A stretch of DNA of 40,647 nucleotides from Myxococcales bacterium (lineage in GTDB: Bacteria > Myxococcota_A > Polyangia > Polyangiales > JAFGIB01), in NCBI GenBank assembly GCA_028817905.1, contig JAPPOR010000805.1, positions 1 through 40,647 of the forward strand. The letters run 5' to 3'. The translations under genes and the position numbers were made by a program. Positions 26,374-35,985 of the stretch are shown here, in pieces (position 1 is the stretch's first letter; each line of letters starts with the position of its first letter). The notes below the pieces were generated by a model. That model saw only the letters and a list, made by a program, of their open reading frames with translations, was not told the origin of the DNA and searched no databases.

Positions 26374-27317
26374 GCCACGCGCCCCCCGATTCCCAAGCAG
26401 GACCGCGCGAGCGTGGGTCGGACGATTCGCCAGCCGAACAGTTTCGTCGCGACCCGAGTGCTCCTCCAGGAGCCGTGTGCGCCAGTCACCCAGAGCGTGA
26501 TGCGCACTTCACATGTCCGCGGTGCGGTAGCTACGCGTGCGTGTATTGCTGGCACCCGTCGTTGCAGCAGTGCGACACGTGCCTGAAGCGTGATCCGGCG
26601 GCGGCGTCGCCTCCCGTGCCATGGGAAGGGAGCCATGGTTCGCCGATTTCGCGCTATCTGGCCACCTTGCGTGGCGCCTTTTGCCCTGCGCGTACCGCCC
26701 CCTCATTCGCCCGCACCGAGGTGGCACCAGCGTTGCGCTTCCTATTGCTGTCCGCATTGCCTCTCTCCCTCGTGGCGGGCATCGTCCCGCACACCCGCCT
26801 GTTGTCCTTCGAGGGCGCCATGAAGGTGCGCGTGCTGGGGCAGCCAGGGTTTGGCGAACTCGTACTCGATGTCCTTCGTGCCATGGCTTCACAGGTCGTC
26901 CTGGACGCCGTTCAGCTACTCGCGTGTGCATTGCCGTTTGCAAGTCTCGTTCGGGCGTACGCCGGGCCGGAGAAGGTTCCGTTCGCCGTGAGAATGCTGT
27001 TCTACCGAGCCTGGCTTCATCCATGCGCCGCCCTCGGTGTGTACTTGCTGGTGGCCTTGGCCCCCGGCGTGTCCGCCACGGCCGCTGAAGGTCCACCCGA
27101 TGCCGTCTTGTGGGCAGCGGCGGCATTTCAAGTGGGAGCACCCGTCCTATTCATGATGGCCATGGCCTACGTGTCGCGGTTGGCCTGTGGTCTAGGTATG
27201 GGTTGGTCGATTCTAATCGTTTCCGTGGCGGTTACGGTGGCTGCGTTTGCCGCCTGGGGGGCGGGACAGGTGCTTGTGCTCGCCTTGCCAGCGGTCCCAA
27301 ATGCCCCCTCCAGCTAG
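26370..27317 (+). CDS. Zinc-ribbon/B-box-like N-terminus plus Yip1-like membrane domain
   Basis: 'CASHPERDAHFTCPRCGSYACVYCWHPSLQQCDTCLKRDP' followed by several hydrophobic helices. TTG start overlaps E2 stop (TTGA); start uncertain. Confidence 0.7.
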   Translation: MSHAPPDSQAGPRERGSDDSPAEQFRRDPSAPPGAVCASHPERDAHFTCPRCGSYACVYCWHPSLQQCDTCLKRDPAAASPPVPWEGSHGSPISRYLATLRGAFCPARTAPSFARTEVAPALRFLLLSALPLSLVAGIVPHTRLLSFEGAMKVRVLGQPGFGELVLDVLRAMASQVVLDAVQLLACALPFASLVRAYAGPEKVPFAVRMLFYRAWLHPCAALGVYLLVALAPGVSATAAEGPPDAVLWAAAAFQVGAPVLFMMAMAYVSRLACGLGMGWSILIVSVAVTVAAFAAWGAGQVLVLALPAVPNAPSS

Positions 27318-27493
27318 CTCATACCCAACCATGGGCTCGTGCCCCTTCCCCCGTGGCGGCAAAGCGAGGCGAGCTGCGCAAGGGCTCGAGGACTGAGCCG
27401 TGTGGCCTACAGAAGCAGCCGCCCTGAACCGTTCCTACTAGGGCTCCGGGGGGGACACGCGACCCAACGCGACTCCCCTCAGGGTGCCGCTGG

Positions 27494-30400
27494 ATGATCG
27501 CCATACCCGGATATCGCCTCGAGGGGAGGCTTCGACAGACCAGTTCCGGGCAGGTGTATGCCGGCACGCGCACCGACGACGGCCAGTCCGTTGTCATAAA
27601 AATCGTCACTCACAGCGACGCCATCGGTCCGGAATGCCAGGTTCGGAGGGAGCGAGAGCTGCTGGCGATGCTCCCCAGCCACGGGTTCTGCAGGCCCCTG
27701 GAGGTGAGACCCTGTACTTCGGGATGGGCGTTGGTGATGGCACGCGTTCCTGGCGAGTCCCTTGCCGAACTGATGGCGCGTGAACCGGTTGGCTTGGGAC
27801 TGTTCTTCGACCTGGCCGTGGAGATTACCCAGCATATCGCGGCGATGCACGCTCGCAATTTGGTTCACCGCGACCTCAAGCCGTCCAACATCATGTGGGA
27901 GCCGGCATCCGGAGTGGTCACTATCATCGATGTAGGGATCGCGGCTGCGCTCACTGACTTGCAGGAGGTGGATCCGGACCGCCTGGAAGGGTCCCTGCCC
28001 TTCATGGCGCCTGAGCAGACCGGGCGGCTCGGAATCATCGTTGACGAGCGCGCTGATCTGTACTCGCTGGGGGTTACGTTCTACGCCCTTCTCAGTGGTG
28101 GTCGCTTGCCCCTGCAGGCCTCAACGCCCACTGAATGGGTCCACGTCCACGTGGCCTCTGATCCGCAGCCACTTGAGGCGGTGCGCGAGGCGGTGCCGAC
28201 GATTGTGGTCGATCTCGTTTCCCGGCTGCTCGCCAAGGCGCCCAGCGACCGCTATCAGACAGCTGCGGGCCTGCTTGCCGACCTCAAACGCCTCAGGCGG
28301 GCGTTGCAGGACCAGGGCGAGCTACCCAAGATCCAGCTGGGATCCGCCGACGTTGCGACCAGGCTGGAGCTCGCGGAGTGCTTCTATGGACGGACCGCGG
28401 CCCTCGAACGCATTGAACCGACTCTGACCCGACAAGCGCGCGGATACACCCAATTCCTTTCGGTCGCCGCCCCCTGGGGTGGTGGCAAGACGGCTCTACT
28501 CAGGCGGTACTACACGGTCCTGGCTCGCGGGAGGCAGCGCGTCGCGTTCGCGCTGCTAGATCAGCTCGAGAGTCAGATGCCTTTGGCCGCGCTGAACGCC
28601 TGGCTGGCAACGCTGACACGCCTCCTACTTGGTGAGGCGGACATCAAAAAGGTTCGCTCCCGCCTCCAACGACGCCTGGGTATGCTGTGCCAGTCGCTCA
28701 TCGAAGCCACACCGTCGCTTGCCCCCCTGCTGATCGCTGCCGAATGCGAGCACGATCTAAACCGCCTGGACAGCCTTACGGCTCCGGAAGCGATCACTCA
28801 GCTCCGGCAGGCGTATTGCGCACTCTTTGAGATCGTCGCCGACCCGCAACGCCCGCTCATCCTTCTGCTGGACGACCTCCACACGGCAGACGAGGCCTCG
28901 CTCGAAGTACTCCAGGACGTATTGCTCGCGCTCGATCGGCGCAGCGGACCCAAGGCCTTGATGTGCATTGCGAGCTACCCACCCGACGACATCCAGCTAC
29001 GCGCGTGGTTGCAGCGGCTTGGTGCGCGCGGCGTGGACTTGAGTGTCATCGAGCTGCCCGACCTCGTCGAGGACGAGGTAGTGGCGATGGTTGCCCATAG
29101 CTTTCAGGTACCTCCCGACACGGTGATCGAGCTGGCTGCTTTCCTGGAACAGCGAACGGGCGGGCGCCCCGGGCTCATCCGCGCTTACCTCGAGTACCTG
29201 ATCCAGCATCGTGTCCTTCGTAGGCATCGAAACGGAACCCTCGACTACGACCTGTCCGAGATTCGGGAGGCTGGCCTTCCCGACAAGACCTTGGCCATGG
29301 TTGCCCGTCGCATGGCCGAGCTCAGACCCGCGACGCGTACGTTGCTTGCGCATGCCGCCCATCTTGGTCCGGCCTTTGCGTTGGTGGACCTGCTCACCAT
29401 CTGCCCTTCGGACCGAGATGCCTTGGTTGCCGGCCTCGATGAAGCCCTCTACCACGGCATCGTGATTCGTCGTCCAGGCGGCTTCGCGTTCGGGCATGCG
29501 CGCTTGCGTGAGCTGGCGGGGGGCCGCTTGGACCGTGACACGCAGGGCCGAATCCGGGTCCAGCACGTCAGGCAGCGCCTAGCGCGCGGCCCGGCTGGCG
29601 TGAGCGCGCTGTTCGAGCTGGCGAGTGACCTCAACGAAGGGCCTCTAGATCTCACCCCCCTCGAACGCATCCGTGCGGCCGAGTTGAACCTGCGTGCTGG
29701 CCGGCATGCGTTGTCGACGGCTGCCCCCGGGACGGCTAGCAAGCACTTCGAGGCCGGGCTCGACTGGCTCGCCGAGGCGAAAGGAGACATGTCGGAGGAG
29801 CTTCGCTTCCTCCTCCGGCTCGGTCGTGCGAACGCCAAGGCGCTGAGCGCGAGCGCCGAGGAGGTTGACGTCCTCTACCGCGATCTTCAGCAGGATGACC
29901 TGGACCATGCATCACACGCCCGTCTTTTCCGAGCGTGGATCGGCATGCATGCGCGCGTAGCGGACCATGAGCGAGCCTTGGCCGTTGGCCTTGAGGGCTT
30001 GCAGAGGTACCACGCCACGACCCCGGGTACTGTGCGCGCAGAGTTCAATGAGTTGGTTCCTGCGCTCGCTGCGCGCTTGGCCGCGCTCGACCCGGAAGCG
30101 TTCGGGAAGCTGAAGCCTGCCCGCGACCAGCGTTTTCTCGCCGAGTGTGCGATCGCGACGGAAATGAGCATTTCTGCATTCCTATGCGCGCGTGAGCTGG
30201 GGGTGTCGAATGTCCTACGGCTTGCGCTGGCCATGCTGGAACACGGCATGACCAGCAACGGGCCGCTACGCCTAATGGGGGTGGCCGTGCTGTTCGCCAC
30301 CAAGCTGGGCGACCACGAGGTCGCCCGCAAGTACGGCGACGTCGCGATCCAACTGGCTGAGACACTTGGAGATAGACGGTTTTTGGGCCGTACGAAGTAT

Positions 30401-33400
30401 CTGCATGCGTGGTTGGTGCGGCCCTACCGAGACACCCTGGACGAGTGCTTGACAGAGCTCAGGACAGCCACCCGGCGTGCCCTCGAGGTTGGTGACCTGG
30501 ATACCTACCTGTTGGCCTCGCAAGGCGACAGTACGGTGCGCTTCATGCTGGGCGAGCACCTCGATGTGATGCGCCTCGACCTCGAGCGGGTGAGCGAAGT
30601 ATCCCTGTGCTTCGGCGATTCCCCGCGACGCATCTTGCTTGAGGCGCGCCAGCGCGTCATCGCGCTCCTTCAAGGAAGCGCACCCGAGGAGGCTCTGGAT
30701 AGCGACCAGGCGCTGCTGGCATTCTTGAATCTTGGGCCACTCATGCAAGGCCCGCACCACCACTTTCAGGGGGTTGCGAGCTTCGCTAGTTTCGCCCTCC
30801 TATTGCTGGGCCGCTACCAGATTGCGTTTGAGATCTCCCGTAGTGCCTACGCGGCCAGCAAGGAGATGGGGTCCGTGCCGCGCGTCCTCAAGGGTGCGCT
30901 AACCTATGGCCTCAGTGCAGCGCGCCTAATTCCCGACTCGACGACCGATGAGGCTCGCCCACTGCACGCCGTGGTGGACCGCGCACTGAGTGACATCGAA
31001 GCCATGCTCCCCTATGAGCCCGGCCAGGCCGCCTATCTGTTGGCTCTCCTGCGGGCGGAGCGTGCCAGGGCCTGCGGTCACACACGGGAGTCGCTGGCCG
31101 GGTATCGCAGGGCGCTAGAAGGGGCGCGCAGCCTCGGCCATCCGCACGTGGCCGCTCTGGTACATGAGGCACTCGGTTCTCTAAGCATTCGTGAGGGTAT
31201 GCCGCTTGAGGCAGGCGACCACATGGAGGCGGCGCGCGCCGGCTACGAAACCTGGGGTGCGCACATGCTCGCCCAACGCGTCGAGCGGTGCTGGTCAGAT
31301 GAGCTCGAGATCAGTCGTGCTGCGCAGCAGCCCGCGAACCAGGGCGCGCCCGTTGCGCCGTGGACGACGAGTGGCAGTCTCGATGAGTTCGACACGGAAA
31401 CCCTGCTTCGGATTTCTCAGACGATCATCCAGCAGACCGACCTCAACGCGGTTCTCGAGCACTTCTTGGCTGCATGCATTCAGACGGCGGGTGCGCGCAG
31501 CGGTACCCTGATTCTCGACCGAGATGGGAAACTGGTGGTTGAGGCTGTCGGGCGAGCCGGTGGAGAGTTCGAGCGGGTAGCGATCTTGCTACAGGACTAC
31601 CAGGACGTACCGCACAGCATCCTCGTTACCGTTCACGAAACCCTGCGTCCCGTATACGTAGACGACGCGCTCGCGAGCGTCGACTTTGGAAGTGACCCAT
31701 GGGTGGTGAGAACGAAGGCTCGCTCAGTCCTTTGCCTTCCTATTCTGCGTCAGAGCCGACTTGTCGGTCTCGCGTTTCTCGAGAACAATCTGCTGCCCGG
31801 TGTCTTCGCGCCAGAACGTTGCCAGTTGATTCAACACGTATCGGTCCAGGCGGCGGTGTCGCTTGATAACGCCCGACTGTATGCCGAGTTGAGTCGCAGC
31901 AACGCAGAGCTCGAGCAGCGGGTCAACGATCGAACGAAGGAGCTTCAGCTTGCAAAGGACCAAGCCGAGCAAGCACGCCGGGCTGCGGTCCTAGCAACGC
32001 GCGCGAAGAGTGAGTTTCTGGCCTCGATGTCGCACGAGATACGCACGCCGATGAACGGCGTCCTAGGCATGGCCCAGCTGCTCGCCAAGACCGAGCTGAC
32101 CGCGGAGCAGCGCGAGTACTTGCAGACGATCGAGGATTCCGGGCAGGCGTTGCTGACGATCATCAATGACATTCTGGACCTATCCAAGATAGAGGCCGGA
32201 AAGATGGAACTCGAGTCGGTCCGTTTCAACCTGCGCGACTGCATCGAGGGAGTCGGCGACATGCTTGCGCCCAAGGCTCAGGAAAAAGGCCTCGAGATGT
32301 CGATCCTCATCGACCAGAATCTACCGAGTGAGGTTCGTGGGGATTCGGGGCGTCTGCGCCAGCTCGTGATCAACCTCGTCAACAACGCGATCAAGTTTAC
32401 GCAACGGGGACGCGTCACGGTGCGTGTCCGGATGGAGAACAGCCCACCGGATCAGGTTTGCCTGTATCTGAAGGTGAGCGATACGGGTATAGGTATCGAC
32501 TCCACAAGGATCGAGCAGTTGTTTGTCGCGTTCACCCAGGCTGACGCCTCCACTACGCGGCGGTTCGGTGGCACGGGCCTGGGGCTTGCGATCTCCAAGC
32601 GTCTAGCGGAGGCCATGGGGGGGGAGATAGGTGCCGACTCTCAGCCCGGACAGGGATCGACGTTCTGGTTCCGAGCCCGGCTTGGGAGCTGCGACCAGCA
32701 GACAACTGACAGGGTGCCGGACGCGGAGTCCGTGACTTGCTTCGTGCTAGCACCGAAGGATCCGGGTTGGGAAGGGCTCGCCGAGCAGCTGCGCAGTCTG
32801 GGTGCCGACCCGGCCCGAGTGGTTAGCCTGGAACCGGTGGCCCAGCGCCTCGCGGTCGAGTCCGAGCGCCCGACGTTGCTGTTTGTGCGGGCACCGCTGC
32901 CCGTGCCGGAGGAGGCTACGCTCGTCGCACTGCAAGGCAAAGAGGGGCTCACCACCGTTGTGATGCCTACCATACCAGACAAGGCGGAAGCCGAGGCGCG
33001 CGTATCGGGGGCCAGGACGGTGGTTATCGGACGTCCTGCGAGACTTGCCGCCCTGCGACGTTGCCTTCTGCTGAGTCTCGGCCGTGCAGACCGGCGAGGC
33101 CCCCAGAGGGAACAGGAGGCTCCTGCAAGCATTCTTGAGGAGGACCGCACCCAGTTTCGAATTCTGGTTGTCGAGGATAACCGCGTCAATCAGATGTTGG
33201 CGGTGCGCATGCTCAAGAAGCTGGGCTACGAGGCGACGGTCGTCGAGAATGGTCGGCAGGCGGTGGATGAAATCACCTCCGACGACTCGTGGGACCTGGT
33301 GTTGATGGATTGCCAGATGCCTGAGATGGACGGTTTCGAGGCAACTCGACGGATCCGGGACCACGAGCTACTGCACGGCGGGAAGGTTCCCATCATTGCT

Positions 33401-33550
33401 CTGACTGCGAACGCGATGAAAGGGGACAAAGAAGCCTGTCTGGCAGCCGGGATGACCGGCTATCTATCGAAGCCCATCAACGTCGACCAGCTCGCCGCCA
33501 TGCTTTCCCGCTATCTAGGCGGCGGTGCTGGCGCGGCTAGTTCCCCATAG
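27494..33550 (+). CDS. Multidomain signalling protein: Ser/Thr kinase, AAA-type ATPase, GAF, histidine kinase, receiver
   Basis: 'NLVHRDLKPSNIMW', 'APWGGGKTALL' P-loop, 'LILLLDDLHTAD' Walker B, 'LASMSHEIRTPMNGVLGMAQLL' H-box, 'GIGIDSTRIEQLF...GGTGLGLAISKRLAEAMGG', 'FRILVVEDNRVNQML...LVLMDCQMPEMDGFEATRRIR'. Confidence 0.95.
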   Translation: MIAIPGYRLEGRLRQTSSGQVYAGTRTDDGQSVVIKIVTHSDAIGPECQVRRERELLAMLPSHGFCRPLEVRPCTSGWALVMARVPGESLAELMAREPVGLGLFFDLAVEITQHIAAMHARNLVHRDLKPSNIMWEPASGVVTIIDVGIAAALTDLQEVDPDRLEGSLPFMAPEQTGRLGIIVDERADLYSLGVTFYALLSGGRLPLQASTPTEWVHVHVASDPQPLEAVREAVPTIVVDLVSRLLAKAPSDRYQTAAGLLADLKRLRRALQDQGELPKIQLGSADVATRLELAECFYGRTAALERIEPTLTRQARGYTQFLSVAAPWGGGKTALLRRYYTVLARGRQRVAFALLDQLESQMPLAALNAWLATLTRLLLGEADIKKVRSRLQRRLGMLCQSLIEATPSLAPLLIAAECEHDLNRLDSLTAPEAITQLRQAYCALFEIVADPQRPLILLLDDLHTADEASLEVLQDVLLALDRRSGPKALMCIASYPPDDIQLRAWLQRLGARGVDLSVIELPDLVEDEVVAMVAHSFQVPPDTVIELAAFLEQRTGGRPGLIRAYLEYLIQHRVLRRHRNGTLDYDLSEIREAGLPDKTLAMVARRMAELRPATRTLLAHAAHLGPAFALVDLLTICPSDRDALVAGLDEALYHGIVIRRPGGFAFGHARLRELAGGRLDRDTQGRIRVQHVRQRLARGPAGVSALFELASDLNEGPLDLTPLERIRAAELNLRAGRHALSTAAPGTASKHFEAGLDWLAEAKGDMSEELRFLLRLGRANAKALSASAEEVDVLYRDLQQDDLDHASHARLFRAWIGMHARVADHERALAVGLEGLQRYHATTPGTVRAEFNELVPALAARLAALDPEAFGKLKPARDQRFLAECAIATEMSISAFLCARELGVSNVLRLALAMLEHGMTSNGPLRLMGVAVLFATKLGDHEVARKYGDVAIQLAETLGDRRFLGRTKYLHAWLVRPYRDTLDECLTELRTATRRALEVGDLDTYLLASQGDSTVRFMLGEHLDVMRLDLERVSEVSLCFGDSPRRILLEARQRVIALLQGSAPEEALDSDQALLAFLNLGPLMQGPHHHFQGVASFASFALLLLGRYQIAFEISRSAYAASKEMGSVPRVLKGALTYGLSAARLIPDSTTDEARPLHAVVDRALSDIEAMLPYEPGQAAYLLALLRAERARACGHTRESLAGYRRALEGARSLGHPHVAALVHEALGSLSIREGMPLEAGDHMEAARAGYETWGAHMLAQRVERCWSDELEISRAAQQPANQGAPVAPWTTSGSLDEFDTETLLRISQTIIQQTDLNAVLEHFLAACIQTAGARSGTLILDRDGKLVVEAVGRAGGEFERVAILLQDYQDVPHSILVTVHETLRPVYVDDALASVDFGSDPWVVRTKARSVLCLPILRQSRLVGLAFLENNLLPGVFAPERCQLIQHVSVQAAVSLDNARLYAELSRSNAELEQRVNDRTKELQLAKDQAEQARRAAVLATRAKSEFLASMSHEIRTPMNGVLGMAQLLAKTELTAEQREYLQTIEDSGQALLTIINDILDLSKIEAGKMELESVRFNLRDCIEGVGDMLAPKAQEKGLEMSILIDQNLPSEVRGDSGRLRQLVINLVNNAIKFTQRGRVTVRVRMENSPPDQVCLYLKVSDTGIGIDSTRIEQLFVAFTQADASTTRRFGGTGLGLAISKRLAEAMGGEIGADSQPGQGSTFWFRARLGSCDQQTTDRVPDAESVTCFVLAPKDPGWEGLAEQLRSLGADPARVVSLEPVAQRLAVESERPTLLFVRAPLPVPEEATLVALQGKEGLTTVVMPTIPDKAEAEARVSGARTVVIGRPARLAALRRCLLLSLGRADRRGPQREQEAPASILEEDRTQFRILVVEDNRVNQMLAVRMLKKLGYEATVVENGRQAVDEITSDDSWDLVLMDCQMPEMDGFEATRRIRDHELLHGGKVPIIALTANAMKGDKEACLAAGMTGYLSKPINVDQLAAMLSRYLGGGAGAASSP

Positions 33551-33811
33551 CCGGGACGAGGGCGCGGGGACAGGGTCTCGCCAGGGCCGTGGATCGAGGG
33601 TTGTCTCAATGCTACAAGGCTGGGCAGAACATGCATTCATATCAGCAAGAGAGGATCGCCGGCCGGCGCGGAAATACAGCGTTGATCCGTATACGAGCCG
33701 CAGTGGGACCACTCCGTTGGGTGCGGGTGAAAGCGGAGCATGGACGCGGTTCAGTCAAGCAGGCATCGCCACGGGCGGAAGAGCGTTCTCCGGGTGCTTT
33801 CGTGAGGGACA

Positions 33812-34945
33812 GTGCGGCTCTTCGTCGCGTGTGCGCCCGGCCTTGAGCCGCTCTTGGGCGAGGAGGTACGCGAGCTCGGCTTCGCGCCCGGCGTCTTGAC
33901 AGCGCGTGCCGGAGGCATCGAGGTCGACGCCGATTTGCAGGGTGCCTACGATTTGCTGTTCGGGTGCCGGCTCGGCCTGTCGGTTCGCCTCCGCCTAGCG
34001 AAGTTTCGGTCGACACACTTTGCGCAGCTCGAGAGGCAGCTTGGGAAGCTTTCATGGCGGGAGTGGCTGCCTGCGGGTCAGCCTATTGTAGTACGGGCCA
34101 CGGCTCGGCGTTCACGGCTGTATCATACTGCGGCGATTGCTGAACGTGTCGGTCGGTCTGCGGTGTCCAGAACGGGTGCGCGAATCGCCGACGCTGGTGC
34201 CGGTGCGGCAGATCCGGGAGGGCCATTGCTGTTGCATGCTCGCGTGGAAAGGGACGATTTCTCCTTGTCGCTAGACCTTTGTGGCGGGCCTCTGCAACGG
34301 CGAGGCTACCGAAAACAGACGGGGAAGGCGCCGTTGCGCGAGGACTTGGCTGCCGCCCTGTTGCGCGTCGCCGGATACGATGGGCGTGTTCCTCTGGTGG
34401 ATCCTCTATGTGGAGCTGGGACGCTGGTCATTGAGGCCGGCATGATCGCGGGCGGATTTCCACCCGGGTACGGTCGCTCGTTCGCGATCGAACGGCTTCC
34501 CTTCCACGATCCGCGGGTGTGCGGTCGGGCCCGCAGTCGGCGGGGGGTCACGTCGGAGGGTTGGCCTCCAATCGTCGGCAGTGATCGCGATGCCGGGGTG
34601 ATCGGTGCCGCGCGTTCCAACGCCGCCCGGGCCGGCGTCGCGGACGCGCTCAGCCTTTCATGTGCGCCATTGAGCAAGTGTGCGCTTCCAGCTGCACCGG
34701 AGGGTGCTCGTGGATTGATTGTCACCAATCCTCCGTATGGCAAGCGGATCGGTCGGCCGACTGCATTGCGCGACCTGTACGCCAGCTTGGGGGCCGTTCG
34801 TAGACGCGCCGGGTCGGGTTTCAAGCTTGCCCTGGTTACGAGCGAGCCGGCTTTGGCCCACGCTACTGGTATTCGCCTATCGCCTGTGTGTCTGACGGAT
34901 GCGGGCGGCACCAAGGTCCGCCTATACTGCGAGGCGGAAGGCTGA
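33812..34945 (+). CDS. THUMP domain class I SAM-dependent RNA methyltransferase (RlmL N-terminal/m2G-type)
   Basis: 'ACAPGLEPLLGEEVRELG', 'RRGYRKQTGKAPLREDLAAALL', 'LVDPLCGAGTLVIEAGMIA', catalytic 'IVTNPPYGKRIG'. Confidence 0.9.
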   Translation: MRLFVACAPGLEPLLGEEVRELGFAPGVLTARAGGIEVDADLQGAYDLLFGCRLGLSVRLRLAKFRSTHFAQLERQLGKLSWREWLPAGQPIVVRATARRSRLYHTAAIAERVGRSAVSRTGARIADAGAGAADPGGPLLLHARVERDDFSLSLDLCGGPLQRRGYRKQTGKAPLREDLAAALLRVAGYDGRVPLVDPLCGAGTLVIEAGMIAGGFPPGYGRSFAIERLPFHDPRVCGRARSRRGVTSEGWPPIVGSDRDAGVIGAARSNAARAGVADALSLSCAPLSKCALPAAPEGARGLIVTNPPYGKRIGRPTALRDLYASLGAVRRRAGSGFKLALVTSEPALAHATGIRLSPVCLTDAGGTKVRLYCEAEG

Positions 34946-34956
34946 GGCCGCCTCGC
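34929..34956 (+). terminator. GC-rich hairpin overlapping the stop codon of the methyltransferase
   Basis: GCGAGGCGG (34929-34937) / CCGCCTCGC (34948-34956), 10-nt loop; no T-tract. Confidence 0.4.
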
Positions 34957-35071
34957 TCACTGGGCAAGCCTTGATCAGACGGAGATGTTCGAGCGTACGA
35001 AGTTGCACGGTACGCTGCTCTGCAAGTTCCTTCAGGAGGGCCCGCTGGCGACAAGTCCATCACCAAATCAA

Positions 35072-35178
35072 GCAGCGCTTTCGCTTCAGTCAAAATACAG
35101 CGAGCCTCCTTCACCGAAACCCCTGTGAAGCCGATTGCTTGCACGGTCATCACGGGCCGTGGTGATGGATGCGGGCTA
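35072..35178 (-). repeat. Dispersed intergenic palindromic repeat, copy B
   Basis: Minus strand TAGCCCGCATCCATCACCACGGC...GTGCAAGCAATCGGCTTCACAGGGGTTTCGGTGAAGGAGGCTCGCTGTATTTTGACTGAAGCGAAAGC; aligns to copy A over its whole length with a few indels. Confidence 0.85.
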
Positions 35179-35616
35179 GTCACCGTTGAGGAGCTGCAGG
35201 AGCTTGTTTGCCCGCCCGACGACGCGGGCGTTGTGCCGGCGCACCTTTTCCAGCTCACCCAGCCCCAGGTTGCGGCCATGGACCTCGGAGCCATCCACAG
35301 CTTCGAGGCCCTGGTCCCAGTCGGTTTGGTTCCGGACGTCTGCTTGCCCGCGGTCTATGGTTGCGGCGCGCCTTCGACCTGTCGCGAGCGGGGCTTCGGC
35401 CGGTTCGCCTGGTGCGCGCGATGGGTTGGCCGCCATCGCATGCGAACTGGGGATCTGTTGGCGAGCCGCCTGCGTGCCATCGGTCCCGCCCTCGACGGCA
35501 TCGGCGTTCGGCAAGAAGGCCCCTAGTACGATGCTCGCTAGCGCGGTGCATGCGCAGCCGCAAACGAAGCCGCGCTTGAACGGGCTGGCGGTATCCCTAA
35601 ATCGCATCGACTTCAT
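35176..35616 (-). CDS. Hypothetical secreted or membrane-anchored protein
   Basis: ATG at 35616: MKSMRFRDTASPFKRGFVCGCACTALASIVLGAFLPNADAVEGG...; single N-terminal hydrophobic segment. Confidence 0.55.
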   Translation of the reverse strand: MKSMRFRDTASPFKRGFVCGCACTALASIVLGAFLPNADAVEGGTDGTQAARQQIPSSHAMAANPSRAPGEPAEAPLATGRRRAATIDRGQADVRNQTDWDQGLEAVDGSEVHGRNLGLGELEKVRRHNARVVGRANKLLQLLNGD

Positions 35617-35811
35617 AGATCGTTGATATCCCCGAATAGGGTCATTCCCAATGATACGGCGCAGGCAGCCCCGAGCGCTACGTAGGTAAGGGGAGCCAAC
35701 CTGTGCAGCGGGTCGCACAAGGGCCGGGCGAAGTCGGGCTTCCTCGCCGCTGGCCGGGTTTGCCGGTCGATCGCGTGGCGTCATACGCCAGTCACGGGCG
35801 AGCCCCGCGCG

Positions 35812-35852
35812 GCACCTTTGGCCGAAACCTCTTGGAAGCCGATCACTTGCAG
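35812..35852 (-). repeat. Degenerate copy C of the dispersed repeat core
   Basis: Minus strand CTGCAAGTGATCGGCTTCCAAGAGGTTTCGGCCAAAGGTGCC shares CAAGTGATCGGCTTC and the TTTCG...AAGG core with copy A. Confidence 0.6.
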
Positions 35853-35985
35853 CCTGTATCGGGGTGCCGGGCGGAGCCATTCGGAACGGCCGAGCGTTCC
35901 GCCGTCGGTCGGTATTGCGCGGCGAGCGATCGTTGGCGCGATGCTTGCATTGCACCCGGTCATCTGATCCGCTTGGAGGCGCACC

